The notes under the pieces are model-generated. The model searched no databases and was not told where the DNA came from. It saw nothing but the letters and a program-made list of their open reading frames with translations. From Frankia sp. RB7 (GTDB lineage Bacteria > Pseudomonadota > Alphaproteobacteria > Rhizobiales > Xanthobacteraceae), in assembly GCA_030403585.1 (NCBI GenBank), contig JAUEPE010000016.1, forward strand, positions 1-64,000: a stretch of 64,000 bases of DNA, read 5' to 3'. Made by a program: the position numbers and the translations under genes. Shown in pieces: positions 33,109 through 41,351 of this stretch. Each line of letters opens with the position of its first letter. The first letter of the stretch is position 1.

Positions 33109-33720
33109 TTGTCAGAGCCTTCCCTGAAAAGTCCTGCGCCTGCCGAGGATTCGGAGTCCGAGCCGCGGCCTGGGCGTGTGCGCAAGCCGATAGGCTGGTC
33201 GACCATCATGATCGCGGCGCTGGTGGCGGTGAGCGCTGCGCTGGTCTGGCGGCGTGACGGCACCAGCGGCGTTCTCGATATCCTGACCCACGATCTCTCG
33301 CTGTTCGGCGGCATCCTGCCGCGCGTGCTGGCGGGCTGCCTGCTCGGCGCCTTCATCTCCGAGATCCTGCCGCACGAAAAGGTCTCGCGCTCGCTCGGGC
33401 CGAAATCCGGCCTGAAGGGGCTTCTGATTGGCACCGCCTTCGGCGCTATCTTGCCGGGCGGTCCCTTCACCGCCTATCCGGTGGCGAGCGCGCTGCTCGC
33501 GGTAGGCGCCGATTTCGGCGCCACCATTGCCATGGTCGTGAGCTGGACCCTGATCGGCTATGGCCGCGCGGTGGCCTGGGAAATCCCGATCATGGGGACC
33601 GATTTCACGCTGTGGCGGATCGTGATCTCGCTGCCGCTGCCGGTGCTCGCCGGCGCGCTCGGTCGGTTCGTCTACGTCCGGCTCTATCCGACGCCAGCCG
33701 CGAAGGACGACGAGACTTGA
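33109..33720 (+). CDS. permease half-protein A
   Basis: A 203-residue membrane protein with about four TM segments (near residues 30-47, 63-85, 103-125, 140-160). The ILPGGPFTAYPVASALL motif re-enters the membrane like the conserved loop of the COG0701 (ArsP-type) permeases. The N-terminal 28 residues are hydrophilic and proline/glutamate-rich. The start is uncertain: TTG at 33109 is used here, with a GTG near 33178 as an alternative. It ends inside the start codon of the next gene, and the two together look like one permease cut in half. Confidence 0.65.
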   Translation: MSEPSLKSPAPAEDSESEPRPGRVRKPIGWSTIMIAALVAVSAALVWRRDGTSGVLDILTHDLSLFGGILPRVLAGCLLGAFISEILPHEKVSRSLGPKSGLKGLLIGTAFGAILPGGPFTAYPVASALLAVGADFGATIAMVVSWTLIGYGRAVAWEIPIMGTDFTLWRIVISLPLPVLAGALGRFVYVRLYPTPAAKDDET

Positions 33721-34217
33721 GCGCGGCACTTCTCATTGACATCCTGTTGTGGGGCTCGGTGTACGGGGTCGGCCTGATCGCCTTCCGCCGGGGCCCTCAG
33801 GTGTTCAAGGCCTCGCTGCGCGAAGGCTCGATGGATTTCATCAACATCGTGCCCCGGATCGCACTCGGTGTGATCGGCTCCGGCTATATCGCTGCCATCA
33901 TCCCGCAGGAGGTGATCTCCGGCTGGCTCGGGCCGGACAGCGGCTGGCTTGGGGTTGCGGCCGCCGTGATCGCCGGCGCCGCCACGCCCGGCGGCCCGGT
34001 GATCGGCTTTTCCATCGGCACGGTGGCGCTGAAGTCAGGCGGCGGGGTGCCTCAGGTGGTCGCCTATGTCGTCGCCTGGGCCCTTTTCGCCTTCCAGCGG
34101 GTGATTTTGTGGGAGATCCCGTTCATGCCGGCCCGTTTCGTCTGGTTCCGCTGCGCGGTTTCGGTGCCGTTCCCGTTCGTCGCCGCCGCCATCGCGATGA
34201 TGATCGGCAAGCCCTGA
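33717..34217 (+). CDS. permease half-protein B
   Basis: A 166-residue membrane protein with about four TM segments, starting at TTG 33717, which overlaps the previous stop as TTGA, implying translational coupling. GAATPGGPVIGFSIGTVAL is the counterpart of the PGGP loop in half A, and the final segment (ILWEIPFMPARFVWFRCAVSVPFP) mirrors AWEIPIMGTDFTLWRIVISLPLP in half A. The pair probably forms a heterodimeric carrier of the COG0701 type. The substrate is unknown. The Zur-like operator lies just downstream. Confidence 0.68.
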   Translation: MSAALLIDILLWGSVYGVGLIAFRRGPQVFKASLREGSMDFINIVPRIALGVIGSGYIAAIIPQEVISGWLGPDSGWLGVAAAVIAGAATPGGPVIGFSIGTVALKSGGGVPQVVAYVVAWALFAFQRVILWEIPFMPARFVWFRCAVSVPFPFVAAAIAMMIGKP

Positions 34218-34238
34218 GCGGCCGTGGACAGGGGTAAT

Positions 34239-34251
34239 GTTATAATATAAC
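34239..34251. promoter_or_regulatory. Zur-like operator of the zinc island
   Basis: GTTATAATATAAC is a palindrome with a single central base, symmetric across all 12 flanking positions. It matches the AT-rich Zur boxes (ATGTTAT-x-ATAACAT-like) of alphaproteobacteria. It contains TATAAT and ends eight bases before the ATG at 34260, so Zur bound with zinc would cover the promoter. Genes downstream are zinc uptake genes, which supports the call. Confidence 0.75.
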
Positions 34252-34259
34252 GTCTAGGC

Positions 34260-34556
34260 ATGGTTCCCGCCGCGTCCCACGCCCATCATCACGACCATGC
34301 CCATGGCGGCTCCCATGGCGGCTCCCATGGCGGCTCCCATGGCGGCTCCCATGGCAGCTCCCATGGCCATTCTCATGACCACGGGCATTCGCACGGGCAC
34401 GACCACAGCCACGCCCATGTCCACGACGCGGCCTCTCCGCACCCGGCCCAGGACGCGCCCTGGTCGATCCTGCGCATGACCATGGCCGGCCGCGTCGCGG
34501 CGGCAGTTGCCGTCTGTGCCGTGCTCTGGGGCGCCGTCTGGCTCGCGATGAGGTGA
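34260..34556 (+). CDS. His-rich small protein with C-terminal membrane anchor
   Basis: A 98-residue frame. Residues 1-60 are histidine-rich (MVPAASHAHHHDHAHGG, then repeated HGGS, then HSHDHGHSHGHDHSHAH), giving a likely zinc- or nickel-binding tail. Residues about 73-97 (MAGRVAAAVAVCAVLWGAVWLAM) form one TM helix. It ends two bases before znuC, so it is the first gene of the zinc operon. Its ATG lies only eight bases after the operator, with no room for a ribosome site, suggesting a leaderless or very short 5' end. It may store or hand over zinc to the importer. Expression is unproven. Confidence 0.6.
   Translation: MVPAASHAHHHDHAHGGSHGGSHGGSHGGSHGSSHGHSHDHGHSHGHDHSHAHVHDAASPHPAQDAPWSILRMTMAGRVAAAVAVCAVLWGAVWLAMR
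34302..34361 (+). repeat. five tandem copies of CATGGCGGCTCC
   Basis: Five 12-base units, the fifth with one change (CATGGCAGCTCC), encode His-Gly-Gly-Ser repeats in the His-rich protein. Unit number could vary among strains by slippage without shifting the frame, changing the number of metal-binding histidines. Confidence 0.9.
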
Positions 34557-34558
34557 CC

Positions 34559-35314
<756 letters not shown>

Positions 35315-35320
35315 TCCCAG

Positions 35321-36190
35321 ATGGTCTATGACGCGCTGATCGGTCCGTTCACCGAATTCGAGTTCATGCGGCGGGCGCTGGCCGCGGTGATCGCGCTGTC
35401 GCTGGCGGGCGCGCCGATCGGCGTGTTCCTGATGCTGCGGCGGATGAGCCTCGTCGGCGATGCCATGGCGCATGCGATCCTGCCGGGCGCCGCCGTCGGC
35501 TTCCTGCTCTCCGGCCTCAATCTGTTCGCGATGACGGCCGGCGGCCTGATCGCCGGCTTTGCGGTCGCGATCCTCTCAGGCCTCGTCGCGCGCTCGACCG
35601 GGCTAAAGGAAGATGCTTCGCTTGCAACCTTCTATCTGGCCTCGCTGGCGCTCGGCGTGACCATCGTCTCGATCAAGGGCACCAATATCGACCTGCTGCA
35701 CGTGCTGTTCGGCAACATCCTCGCGATGGACGACCAGACGCTGCTGGTGGTCGCCTTCAACGCCACGGTGACGTTGCTCGTGCTGGCGGTGATCTATCGT
35801 CCGCTGGTGATCGAGAGCGTCGATCCCTTGTTTCTACGCACGGTGAGCCGCGCCGGCGGGCCTGCGCATCTCGCCTTCCTCGCGCTGGTCGTCATCAACC
35901 TCGTCAACGGTTTTCAGGCGCTCGGCACGTTGCTGGCGGTGGGCCTGATGATCCTGCCGGCCGGTATTGCGCGGTTCTGGTCGCGCGATCTCACGGTGAT
36001 GATCTGCATCGCGGTCGTCGCTGCCGCCGTCTCAGGCTATGCCGGCCTCGTGCTGTCGTTCCAGACTCGCGTGCCCTCAGGCCCTGCGATCATTCTGGTG
36101 GCGACGGTATTCTACATCGTCTCCGTGCTGTTCGGCCGCGTCGGCGGCATCGTCCGGCAGTTGTTTCCCGGCCGGCATCTGGAAGCGTGA
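35321..36190 (+). CDS. znuB: zinc ABC transporter permease
   Basis: A 289-residue permease of the ABC-3 (metal) family with about eight TM helices. The opening FMRRALAAVIALSLAGAPIGVFLMLRRMSLVGDAMAHA carries the conserved GD-AHA segment that contacts the ATPase. ALGTLLAVGLMILPAGIARFW is the family's other landmark. It lies six bases after znuC, and its stop overlaps a potential GTG start of znuA, so the three are one transcript. Confidence 0.92.
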   Translation: MVYDALIGPFTEFEFMRRALAAVIALSLAGAPIGVFLMLRRMSLVGDAMAHAILPGAAVGFLLSGLNLFAMTAGGLIAGFAVAILSGLVARSTGLKEDASLATFYLASLALGVTIVSIKGTNIDLLHVLFGNILAMDDQTLLVVAFNATVTLLVLAVIYRPLVIESVDPLFLRTVSRAGGPAHLAFLALVVINLVNGFQALGTLLAVGLMILPAGIARFWSRDLTVMICIAVVAAAVSGYAGLVLSFQTRVPSGPAIILVATVFYIVSVLFGRVGGIVRQLFPGRHLEA

Positions 36191-36192
36191 CG

Positions 36193-37056
36193 ATGCGGCG
36201 CCTCCTGCTCTGCGTGCTTTTGTTGATCGCCTCGCCGCTGCAAGCCGCGGAGCCGCTCAACGTCGTCGCCAGCTTCTCGATCCTCGGGGATTTCGTCCGC
36301 ATCATTGGCGGCGATCGCGTCAACGTGACCACGCTGGTCGGCCCCGACAGCGACGTCCATGTCTACACGCCGGCTCCATCCGATGCGAAGCGGATCGCGG
36401 ATGCAAAACTCGTGATCGTCAATGGGCTCGGCCTCGAGGGCTGGTTGCCGCGTCTGGTACAATCCGCAGGCAGCACGGCGGCAATCGTGACCGCGAGCGC
36501 CGGGATTGCCCCGCTTAAGCTCGGCTCGGCCGCAGACCCCCATGCCTGGCAGTCCGTCCCCAATGCCAAGGTCTATGTGACTGATATCGCCAACGCACTG
36601 GCCGCGGCCGACCCCGACGATGCCGATCTCTTCCGTGCCCAGGCAAAAGCCTATCTGGAAAAGCTCGAAGCGCTCGACCGCGAGGTCCGCGACGCGGTGG
36701 CCAAAATCCCGCCGGAGCGGCGCAAGGTGATCTCCACCCATGACGCCTTCGGCTATTTCGCCGCCGAATACGGCGTCCAGTTCATCGCGCCCTTGGGCGT
36801 CTCCACCGAAACCGAGCCCAGCGCGCGGGACATCGCGGGGATCATTGGCCAGATCAAGGCCCAGAAGATCCCGGCGGTATTTCTGGAAAATATCAGCGAC
36901 GACCGGCTGATCCGCCGGATCGCGGCCGAGACCGGCGCAAAGGTCGGCGGGACCCTGATTTCGGACGGTTTGACTGGCGAAAAGGGGCTTGCACCCACTT
37001 ACATTGACATGGTCAGGCACAATATAAAGGCCCTGACCAGCGCGCTTGACCATTAG
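36193..37056 (+). CDS. znuA: metal ABC transporter substrate-binding protein (ZnuA-type)
   Basis: A 287-residue cluster A-I binding protein with a signal peptide (MRRLLLCVLLLIASPLQA). Metal-ligand candidates are His56 in SDVHVYTP, His in DPHAWQS, His in STHDAFGYFA and Asp in ISDGLTG. The His-rich loop that usually marks ZnuA is absent, so sequence alone leaves zinc against manganese open. The operator favours zinc. The start at 36193 is chosen; GTG at 36187 overlapping the znuB stop (GTGA) would add two residues. It is followed after 54 bases by the CobW gene. Confidence 0.87.
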   Translation: MRRLLLCVLLLIASPLQAAEPLNVVASFSILGDFVRIIGGDRVNVTTLVGPDSDVHVYTPAPSDAKRIADAKLVIVNGLGLEGWLPRLVQSAGSTAAIVTASAGIAPLKLGSAADPHAWQSVPNAKVYVTDIANALAAADPDDADLFRAQAKAYLEKLEALDREVRDAVAKIPPERRKVISTHDAFGYFAAEYGVQFIAPLGVSTETEPSARDIAGIIGQIKAQKIPAVFLENISDDRLIRRIAAETGAKVGGTLISDGLTGEKGLAPTYIDMVRHNIKALTSALDH

Positions 37057-37110
37057 GGCAGGGGCCACCCCGCCTCGCGTCGCGCGGAAAAGCCCGACCC
37101 CGGAGTTGTT

Positions 37111-38145
37111 ATGTCTGAAGCGTCCCAGAAAATTCCCGTGACTGTCCTGACCGGCTATCTCGGTGCAGGCAAAACCACGCTGCTCAACCGCATCCTCTCG
37201 GAAAATCACGGCAAGAAATACGCCGTCATCGTCAACGAATTCGGCGAGATCGGTATCGACAACGACCTCATCATCGGCGCCGACGAGGAAGTGTTCGAGA
37301 TGAACAACGGCTGCATCTGCTGCACCGTGCGCGGCGACCTCGTCCGCATCATGGACGGCCTGATGAAGCGCAAGGGCAAGTTCGACGCCATCATCGTCGA
37401 GACCACCGGCCTTGCCGATCCGGCGCCGGTCGCCCAGACGTTCTTCGTCGACGAGGACGTGCAGAAGAACGCCCGGCTCGACGCGGTCGTCACGGTCGCC
37501 GACGCCAAATGGCTGTCCGACCGTCTGAAGGATGCGCCCGAAGCCAAGAACCAGATCGCCTTTGCCGATGTGATCGTGCTGAACAAGACCGATCTCGTGA
37601 CCAAGGGAGAGCTCGCCGAGGTCGAGGCCCGTATTCGCGCCATCAACCCCTATGCGAAACTCCACCGCACCGAGCGCTGCTCGGTCGCTTTGGCTGACGT
37701 GCTCGATCGCGGCGCGTTCGACCTCGACCGCATCCTCGACATCGAGCCTGATTTCCTGGAGGTCGATGATCACGACCACGATCATCACCACCACGGCCAT
37801 GACCATCATCATGATCACGGCCACGGCCTGAAGCACTATCACGACGAGGACATGCAGTCGTTGTCGCTCAAGACCGACAAGCCGCTCGATCCGAACGTGT
37901 TCATGCCCTGGCTGCAGAATTTGGTGCAGGTCGAGGGCGGCAAGATCCTGCGCTCCAAGGGCATCCTCGCCTTCCATGACGACGATGACCGCTATGTCTT
38001 CCAGGGCGTCCACATGATGCTGGAGGGCGATCACCAGCGGAAATGGAAGGACGGCGAGCCGCGCCAGAGCCGCCTCGTCTTCATCGGCCGCGAATTGCCC
38101 GAAGAGCTCATTCGCTCGGGCTTCGAGAGCTGCATCGTCTCGTGA
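37111..38145 (+). CDS. CobW/COG0523-family GTPase, putative zinc metallochaperone
   Basis: A 344-residue GTPase. Walker A is GYLGAGKTTLL (residues 15-25), the metal-binding CxCC is in NNGCICC (67-71), and the guanine-specificity motif is NKTD. A long histidine stretch follows near residues 222-250 (DHDHDHHHHGHDHHHDHGHG). The C-terminal CobW domain ends in RLVFIGRELPEELIRSGFESC. COG0523 members near Zur sites deliver zinc to client enzymes when zinc is scarce. Its stop codon shares a base with the next start codon. Confidence 0.9.
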   Translation: MSEASQKIPVTVLTGYLGAGKTTLLNRILSENHGKKYAVIVNEFGEIGIDNDLIIGADEEVFEMNNGCICCTVRGDLVRIMDGLMKRKGKFDAIIVETTGLADPAPVAQTFFVDEDVQKNARLDAVVTVADAKWLSDRLKDAPEAKNQIAFADVIVLNKTDLVTKGELAEVEARIRAINPYAKLHRTERCSVALADVLDRGAFDLDRILDIEPDFLEVDDHDHDHHHHGHDHHHDHGHGLKHYHDEDMQSLSLKTDKPLDPNVFMPWLQNLVQVEGGKILRSKGILAFHDDDDRYVFQGVHMMLEGDHQRKWKDGEPRQSRLVFIGRELPEELIRSGFESCIVS

Positions 38146-39164
38146 TGAAAGAGTTTACGCCGGCTCCGGATTCCGCCTCGATCGTTTCCGTCACCGACCG
38201 CGTCAAGCCGGTTGCGCTCGGCATGGGCGTGACCTCGGTGCATTTCCTTGGCCCCCGCGCGGCATTCGTCGGCAGTGAGGAGAACGTCGCGTTCGTCGAT
38301 GCCAAGGGCGAGATCAGCAGCGTCGCCGTTCACAGCGGCGGTATTCTCTCAACCGCCTCCGACGGCAAGCGCCTCGTGATGGGCGGCGACGACGGCAAGG
38401 TCGTCGCGCTCGACGCCAAGGGCGAGGTGACGCTGCTCGCCACCGATCCGAAGCGGCGCTGGATCGATGCGGTGGCGCTGCATCCGGATGGTGCCTACGC
38501 CTGGTCGGCCGGCAAGACGGCGACCGTCAAAAGCGGCAAGGCCGAGGAGAAGTCGCTCGAGGTGCCCTCGACCGTCGGTGGGCTCGCTTTCGCGCCGAAG
38601 GGCCTGCGGCTCGCGATCGCGCATTACAACGGCGCGACGCTGTGGTTTCCCAACATGGAAGGATCGGCCGAATTCCTGCCCTGGGCCGGTTCGCATCTCG
38701 GCGTCACCTTCAGCCCGGACAACAAATTCCTGGTCACCACCATGCACGAGGCGGCGCTGCACGGCTGGCGGCTCGCCGACAACAGGCACATGCGCATGAC
38801 CGGCTATCCCGGCCGCGTCCGCTCGATAGCCTGGACCGCAGGCGGCAAGGGGCTGGCGACCTCGGGCGCCGACACTGTCATCCTGTGGCCGTTCGCCAGC
38901 AAGGACGGTCCGATGGGCAAGGAGCCCGCGATGCTCGCGCCGCTGCAGGCGCGCGTCGCGGTGGTCGCCTGCCACCCCAAGAACGACATCTTCGCCGCCG
39001 GTTACAGCGACGGCACCGTGCTGATGGTGCGGATGGAGGACGGCGCGGAGATACTGGTCCGCCGCAACGGCACGCCGCCGGTGGCCGGGCTCGCCTGGAA
39101 CGCCAAGGGCACGCTGCTCGCGTTCGCTGACGAAAATGGGGACGGCGGCCTGCTGGAGCTTTGA
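38145..39164 (+). CDS. WD40-repeat protein of the zinc island
   Basis: A 339-residue protein built of about seven WD40-type blades (for example WIDAVALHPDGAYAWSAGKTA, VGGLAFAPKGLRLAIAHYNG, HLGVTFSPDNKFLVTTMHEA, RVRSIAWTAGGKGLATSGAD, VVACHPKNDIFAAGYSDG), forming one beta-propeller. It has no signal peptide and no catalytic motif, so it is probably a cytosolic scaffold. Its ATG overlaps the CobW stop by one base, implying that they act together, perhaps by presenting client proteins to the GTPase. Confidence 0.85.
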   Translation: MKEFTPAPDSASIVSVTDRVKPVALGMGVTSVHFLGPRAAFVGSEENVAFVDAKGEISSVAVHSGGILSTASDGKRLVMGGDDGKVVALDAKGEVTLLATDPKRRWIDAVALHPDGAYAWSAGKTATVKSGKAEEKSLEVPSTVGGLAFAPKGLRLAIAHYNGATLWFPNMEGSAEFLPWAGSHLGVTFSPDNKFLVTTMHEAALHGWRLADNRHMRMTGYPGRVRSIAWTAGGKGLATSGADTVILWPFASKDGPMGKEPAMLAPLQARVAVVACHPKNDIFAAGYSDGTVLMVRMEDGAEILVRRNGTPPVAGLAWNAKGTLLAFADENGDGGLLEL

Positions 39165-39194
39165 TCTGTCATCGTTCCGGCCGTATAGGGAATC

Positions 39195-39911
39195 ATGCGG
39201 TTCCTGACGACCTTCCAACTCGCTGATTTCGCCGACACGCTGGTCAGCCTGTTCACGGCCTTTGTGCTGGGCACGCTGATCGGTGCCGAGCGGCAATATC
39301 GGCAGCGTACCGCGGGCCTGCGCACCAACGTGCTGGTCGCGGTCGGCGCGGCTGCGTTCGTCGATCTCGCCATGCACCTGACCGGCGCGGACGGCGCGGT
39401 GCGGGTGATCTCGTATGTCGTCTCCGGCATCGGCTTCCTCGGCGCCGGCGTCATCATGAAGCAGGGCATGGACGTGCGCGGGCTCAACACCGCGGCGACG
39501 CTGTGGGCCTCGGCCGCGGTCGGCTCCTGCGCCGGGGCCGACATGGTCGCGCAGGCGGCCGCGCTGACCGTATTCGTCATCGCCGGCAACACCATGCTCC
39601 GCCCCCTGGTCAACGCCATCAACCGCATCCCGCTAAATGAGAAGACCTCGGAGGCGACCTACTATTTCAAGCTCGCGGTCGCGACCGACGCCCTCCCTGA
39701 CATGCGCGACCGCGTCGTCGACAAGCTCGAGGCGGCGAAATATCAGGTGGCCGACATCGAAATCGTCGAGATCGGCGACGATATCCTGGAGATCGTCGCA
39801 AAGCTGGTTGCCACCGCGGTCGATCCGAACGAGCTCAACGCTGTGGCGACCGATCTCCAGCACCTGCCGGGCGTGCGCCACGCCACCTGGGAAGTCAGCA
39901 CCACGGACTGA
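39195..39911 (+). CDS. mgtC: MgtC/SapB family membrane protein
   Basis: A 238-residue protein. The N-terminal half has about four to five TM segments with MgtC landmarks: FVLGTLIGAERQYRQRTAGLRTNVLVAVGAAAFV, GIGFLGAGVIMK and GLNTAATLWASAAVG. The C-terminal about 90 residues form a soluble ACT-like domain (YQVADIEIVEIGDDILEIVAKLV). MgtC proteins support growth at low magnesium and inhibit F1Fo ATPase in some pathogens. It is 30 bases after the WD40 gene and may belong to the same metal-limitation unit. Confidence 0.9.
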   Translation: MRFLTTFQLADFADTLVSLFTAFVLGTLIGAERQYRQRTAGLRTNVLVAVGAAAFVDLAMHLTGADGAVRVISYVVSGIGFLGAGVIMKQGMDVRGLNTAATLWASAAVGSCAGADMVAQAAALTVFVIAGNTMLRPLVNAINRIPLNEKTSEATYYFKLAVATDALPDMRDRVVDKLEAAKYQVADIEIVEIGDDILEIVAKLVATAVDPNELNAVATDLQHLPGVRHATWEVSTTD

Positions 39912-40012
39912 GCGTGCCGTTTTGCTACGCTGACACTCGGTTCCCGGCTTGCCGGGCATGGAACCGCAGTCGGAGAACTTCGTTGATCCCGTGGACAAAG
40001 GCGGTGATCGAC

Positions 40013-40345
40013 ATGCCCGGCCAAGATGACAAGCGCAGACTGAAGCTCGATCTGACAATTGCCTGCTCGCTGTTCGCAGCTGGCGTCGTGGTGTCGGTGA
40101 TGTCGCTGGCGCAAATCCGCGCCGAAAGCCGGCTGGAGCTGGCGCAGGCGACGCAGCCACTGCAGGGCACCCCGTCGAACGATCAGGACAAGACGCCGGT
40201 CGAGGCAAAACCCGGCGGCGACCGGCCGACTACGCCGGCTCCCGAGCCGGCGCGCCCCGATCCGCAAACCCAGGGCGCGGCGACCAGGCCGGCCCTGCCG
40301 CCGGCCCCGGCCGAGAAGGTCGCGCCGCCGATCAAGGAGAAGTAG
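40013..40345 (+). CDS. small single-pass membrane protein, proline-rich tail
   Basis: A 110-residue protein: charged start (MPGQDDKRRLKLD), one TM helix (LTIACSLFAAGVVVSVMSLA), then a long Pro/Ala-rich tail (KTPVEAKPGGDRPTTPAPEPARPDPQ) probably exposed in the periplasm. I do not recognise the family. The ATG at 40013 has only a weak ribosome site (AAGGCGG too far upstream), and the longer frame from 39914 has no better start, so the start is uncertain. Confidence 0.55.
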   Translation: MPGQDDKRRLKLDLTIACSLFAAGVVVSVMSLAQIRAESRLELAQATQPLQGTPSNDQDKTPVEAKPGGDRPTTPAPEPARPDPQTQGAATRPALPPAPAEKVAPPIKEK

Positions 40346-40461
40346 CCCCCAGCGGCAACGTATTGTGACGCACATTTTACGATCGATGCCGATTCTACGA
40401 TCTCGCCTCGGCGCACGGCCCGCTCCATAATCTGTCGCGCCAACGACAGATGGGGCCCGCC

Positions 40462-41202
40462 ATGAAGATCGAAGACGTCCGCCGCACCGCTTATTCGATG
40501 CCGCTCACCAATCCGTCATTCCCGCCGGGGCCATATCGCTTCTTCGACCGCGAATACTTCATCATCACCTACAGGACCGATCCCGAAGCCCTTGCGGCCG
40601 TGGTGCCCGAGCCGCTCGAGGTGACGGAGCCGGTGGTGAAATACGAATTCATCCGCATGCCCGACTCGACCGGCTTCGGTAACTACACCGAAACCGGTCA
40701 GGTGATCCCGGTCCGCTTCAAGGGCGAGGAGGGCGCCTACACTCACGCGATGTATCTGGACGACGAGGCTCCGATTGCCGGCGGCCGCGAACTCTGGGGA
40801 TTTCCGAAGAAGCTTGCAAGACCGAAGATCGAGGTCGAAACCGACGTGCTGGTCGGCTCGCTGCATTACGGCTCGGTGCTCTGCGCTTCGGCAACGATGG
40901 GTTACAAGCACCGCAAGGTCGACCACGACACGGTGCTGAAGTCGATGGCGGCGCCAAACTTCATCCTGAAGATCATCCCGCATGTCGACGGCAGCGCGCG
41001 GATCTGCGAGCTGGTGCGTTTTCATCTCGATGACGTCGTGCTGAAGGAAGCATGGACCGGCCCTGCCGCACTCGGCCTGTTTCCCCACGCACTCTGTGAC
41101 GTCGCTCGTCTGCCGGTGCGCGAGGTGGTCTCGGCGCTGCACTTCAAGGCGGACCTGACGCTCGGGCTCGGCAGCGTGGCGTTCGATTACATGGCCAAGT
41201 AA
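40462..41202 (+). CDS. adc: acetoacetate decarboxylase
   Basis: A 246-residue enzyme splitting acetoacetate to acetone and CO2 by a Schiff base. The catalytic pair lies in WGFPKKLARP (Lys116-Lys117 here, equivalent to Lys115-Lys116 of the clostridial enzyme). The FIRMPDSTGFGNYTE region and the full length fit the family. An ATG at 40450 would add four residues. It stands alone, followed by a repeat, and may dispose of acetoacetate from polyhydroxybutyrate or fatty-acid breakdown. Confidence 0.92.
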   Translation: MKIEDVRRTAYSMPLTNPSFPPGPYRFFDREYFIITYRTDPEALAAVVPEPLEVTEPVVKYEFIRMPDSTGFGNYTETGQVIPVRFKGEEGAYTHAMYLDDEAPIAGGRELWGFPKKLARPKIEVETDVLVGSLHYGSVLCASATMGYKHRKVDHDTVLKSMAAPNFILKIIPHVDGSARICELVRFHLDDVVLKEAWTGPAALGLFPHALCDVARLPVREVVSALHFKADLTLGLGSVAFDYMAK

Positions 41203-41206
41203 CGAA

Positions 41207-41334
41207 CGTCATTCCGGGGCGCGACGAAGTCGCGAGCTATGATGCGCAATTGCGCATCTGAGAATCCATTTATCCGCGTCGCCTGGAGCTTGATGGATTC
41301 CGGGCTCGCGACTTCGTCGCGCCCCGGAATGACG
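41207..41334. repeat. perfect 31-bp inverted repeat (CGTCATTCCGGGGCGCGACG type)
   Basis: The arm at 41207-41237 and its perfect complement at 41304-41334 flank a 66-base centre. The centre contains smaller palindromes (GATGCGCAATTGCGCATC, and GAATCCA with TGGATTC). It fills the 149-base gap between the convergent adc and homospermidine synthase genes. Confidence 0.9.
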
Positions 41335-41351
41335 GGTGGAGAGAGTGCCCC

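Noticed and set aside
34297..34479. Met-Ala-Ala-Pro repeat protein in another frame of the His-rich gene
   Set aside because: It is the same 12-bp tandem repeat read in a second frame. Only the His-rich frame ends in a plausible membrane helix and fits the operon.
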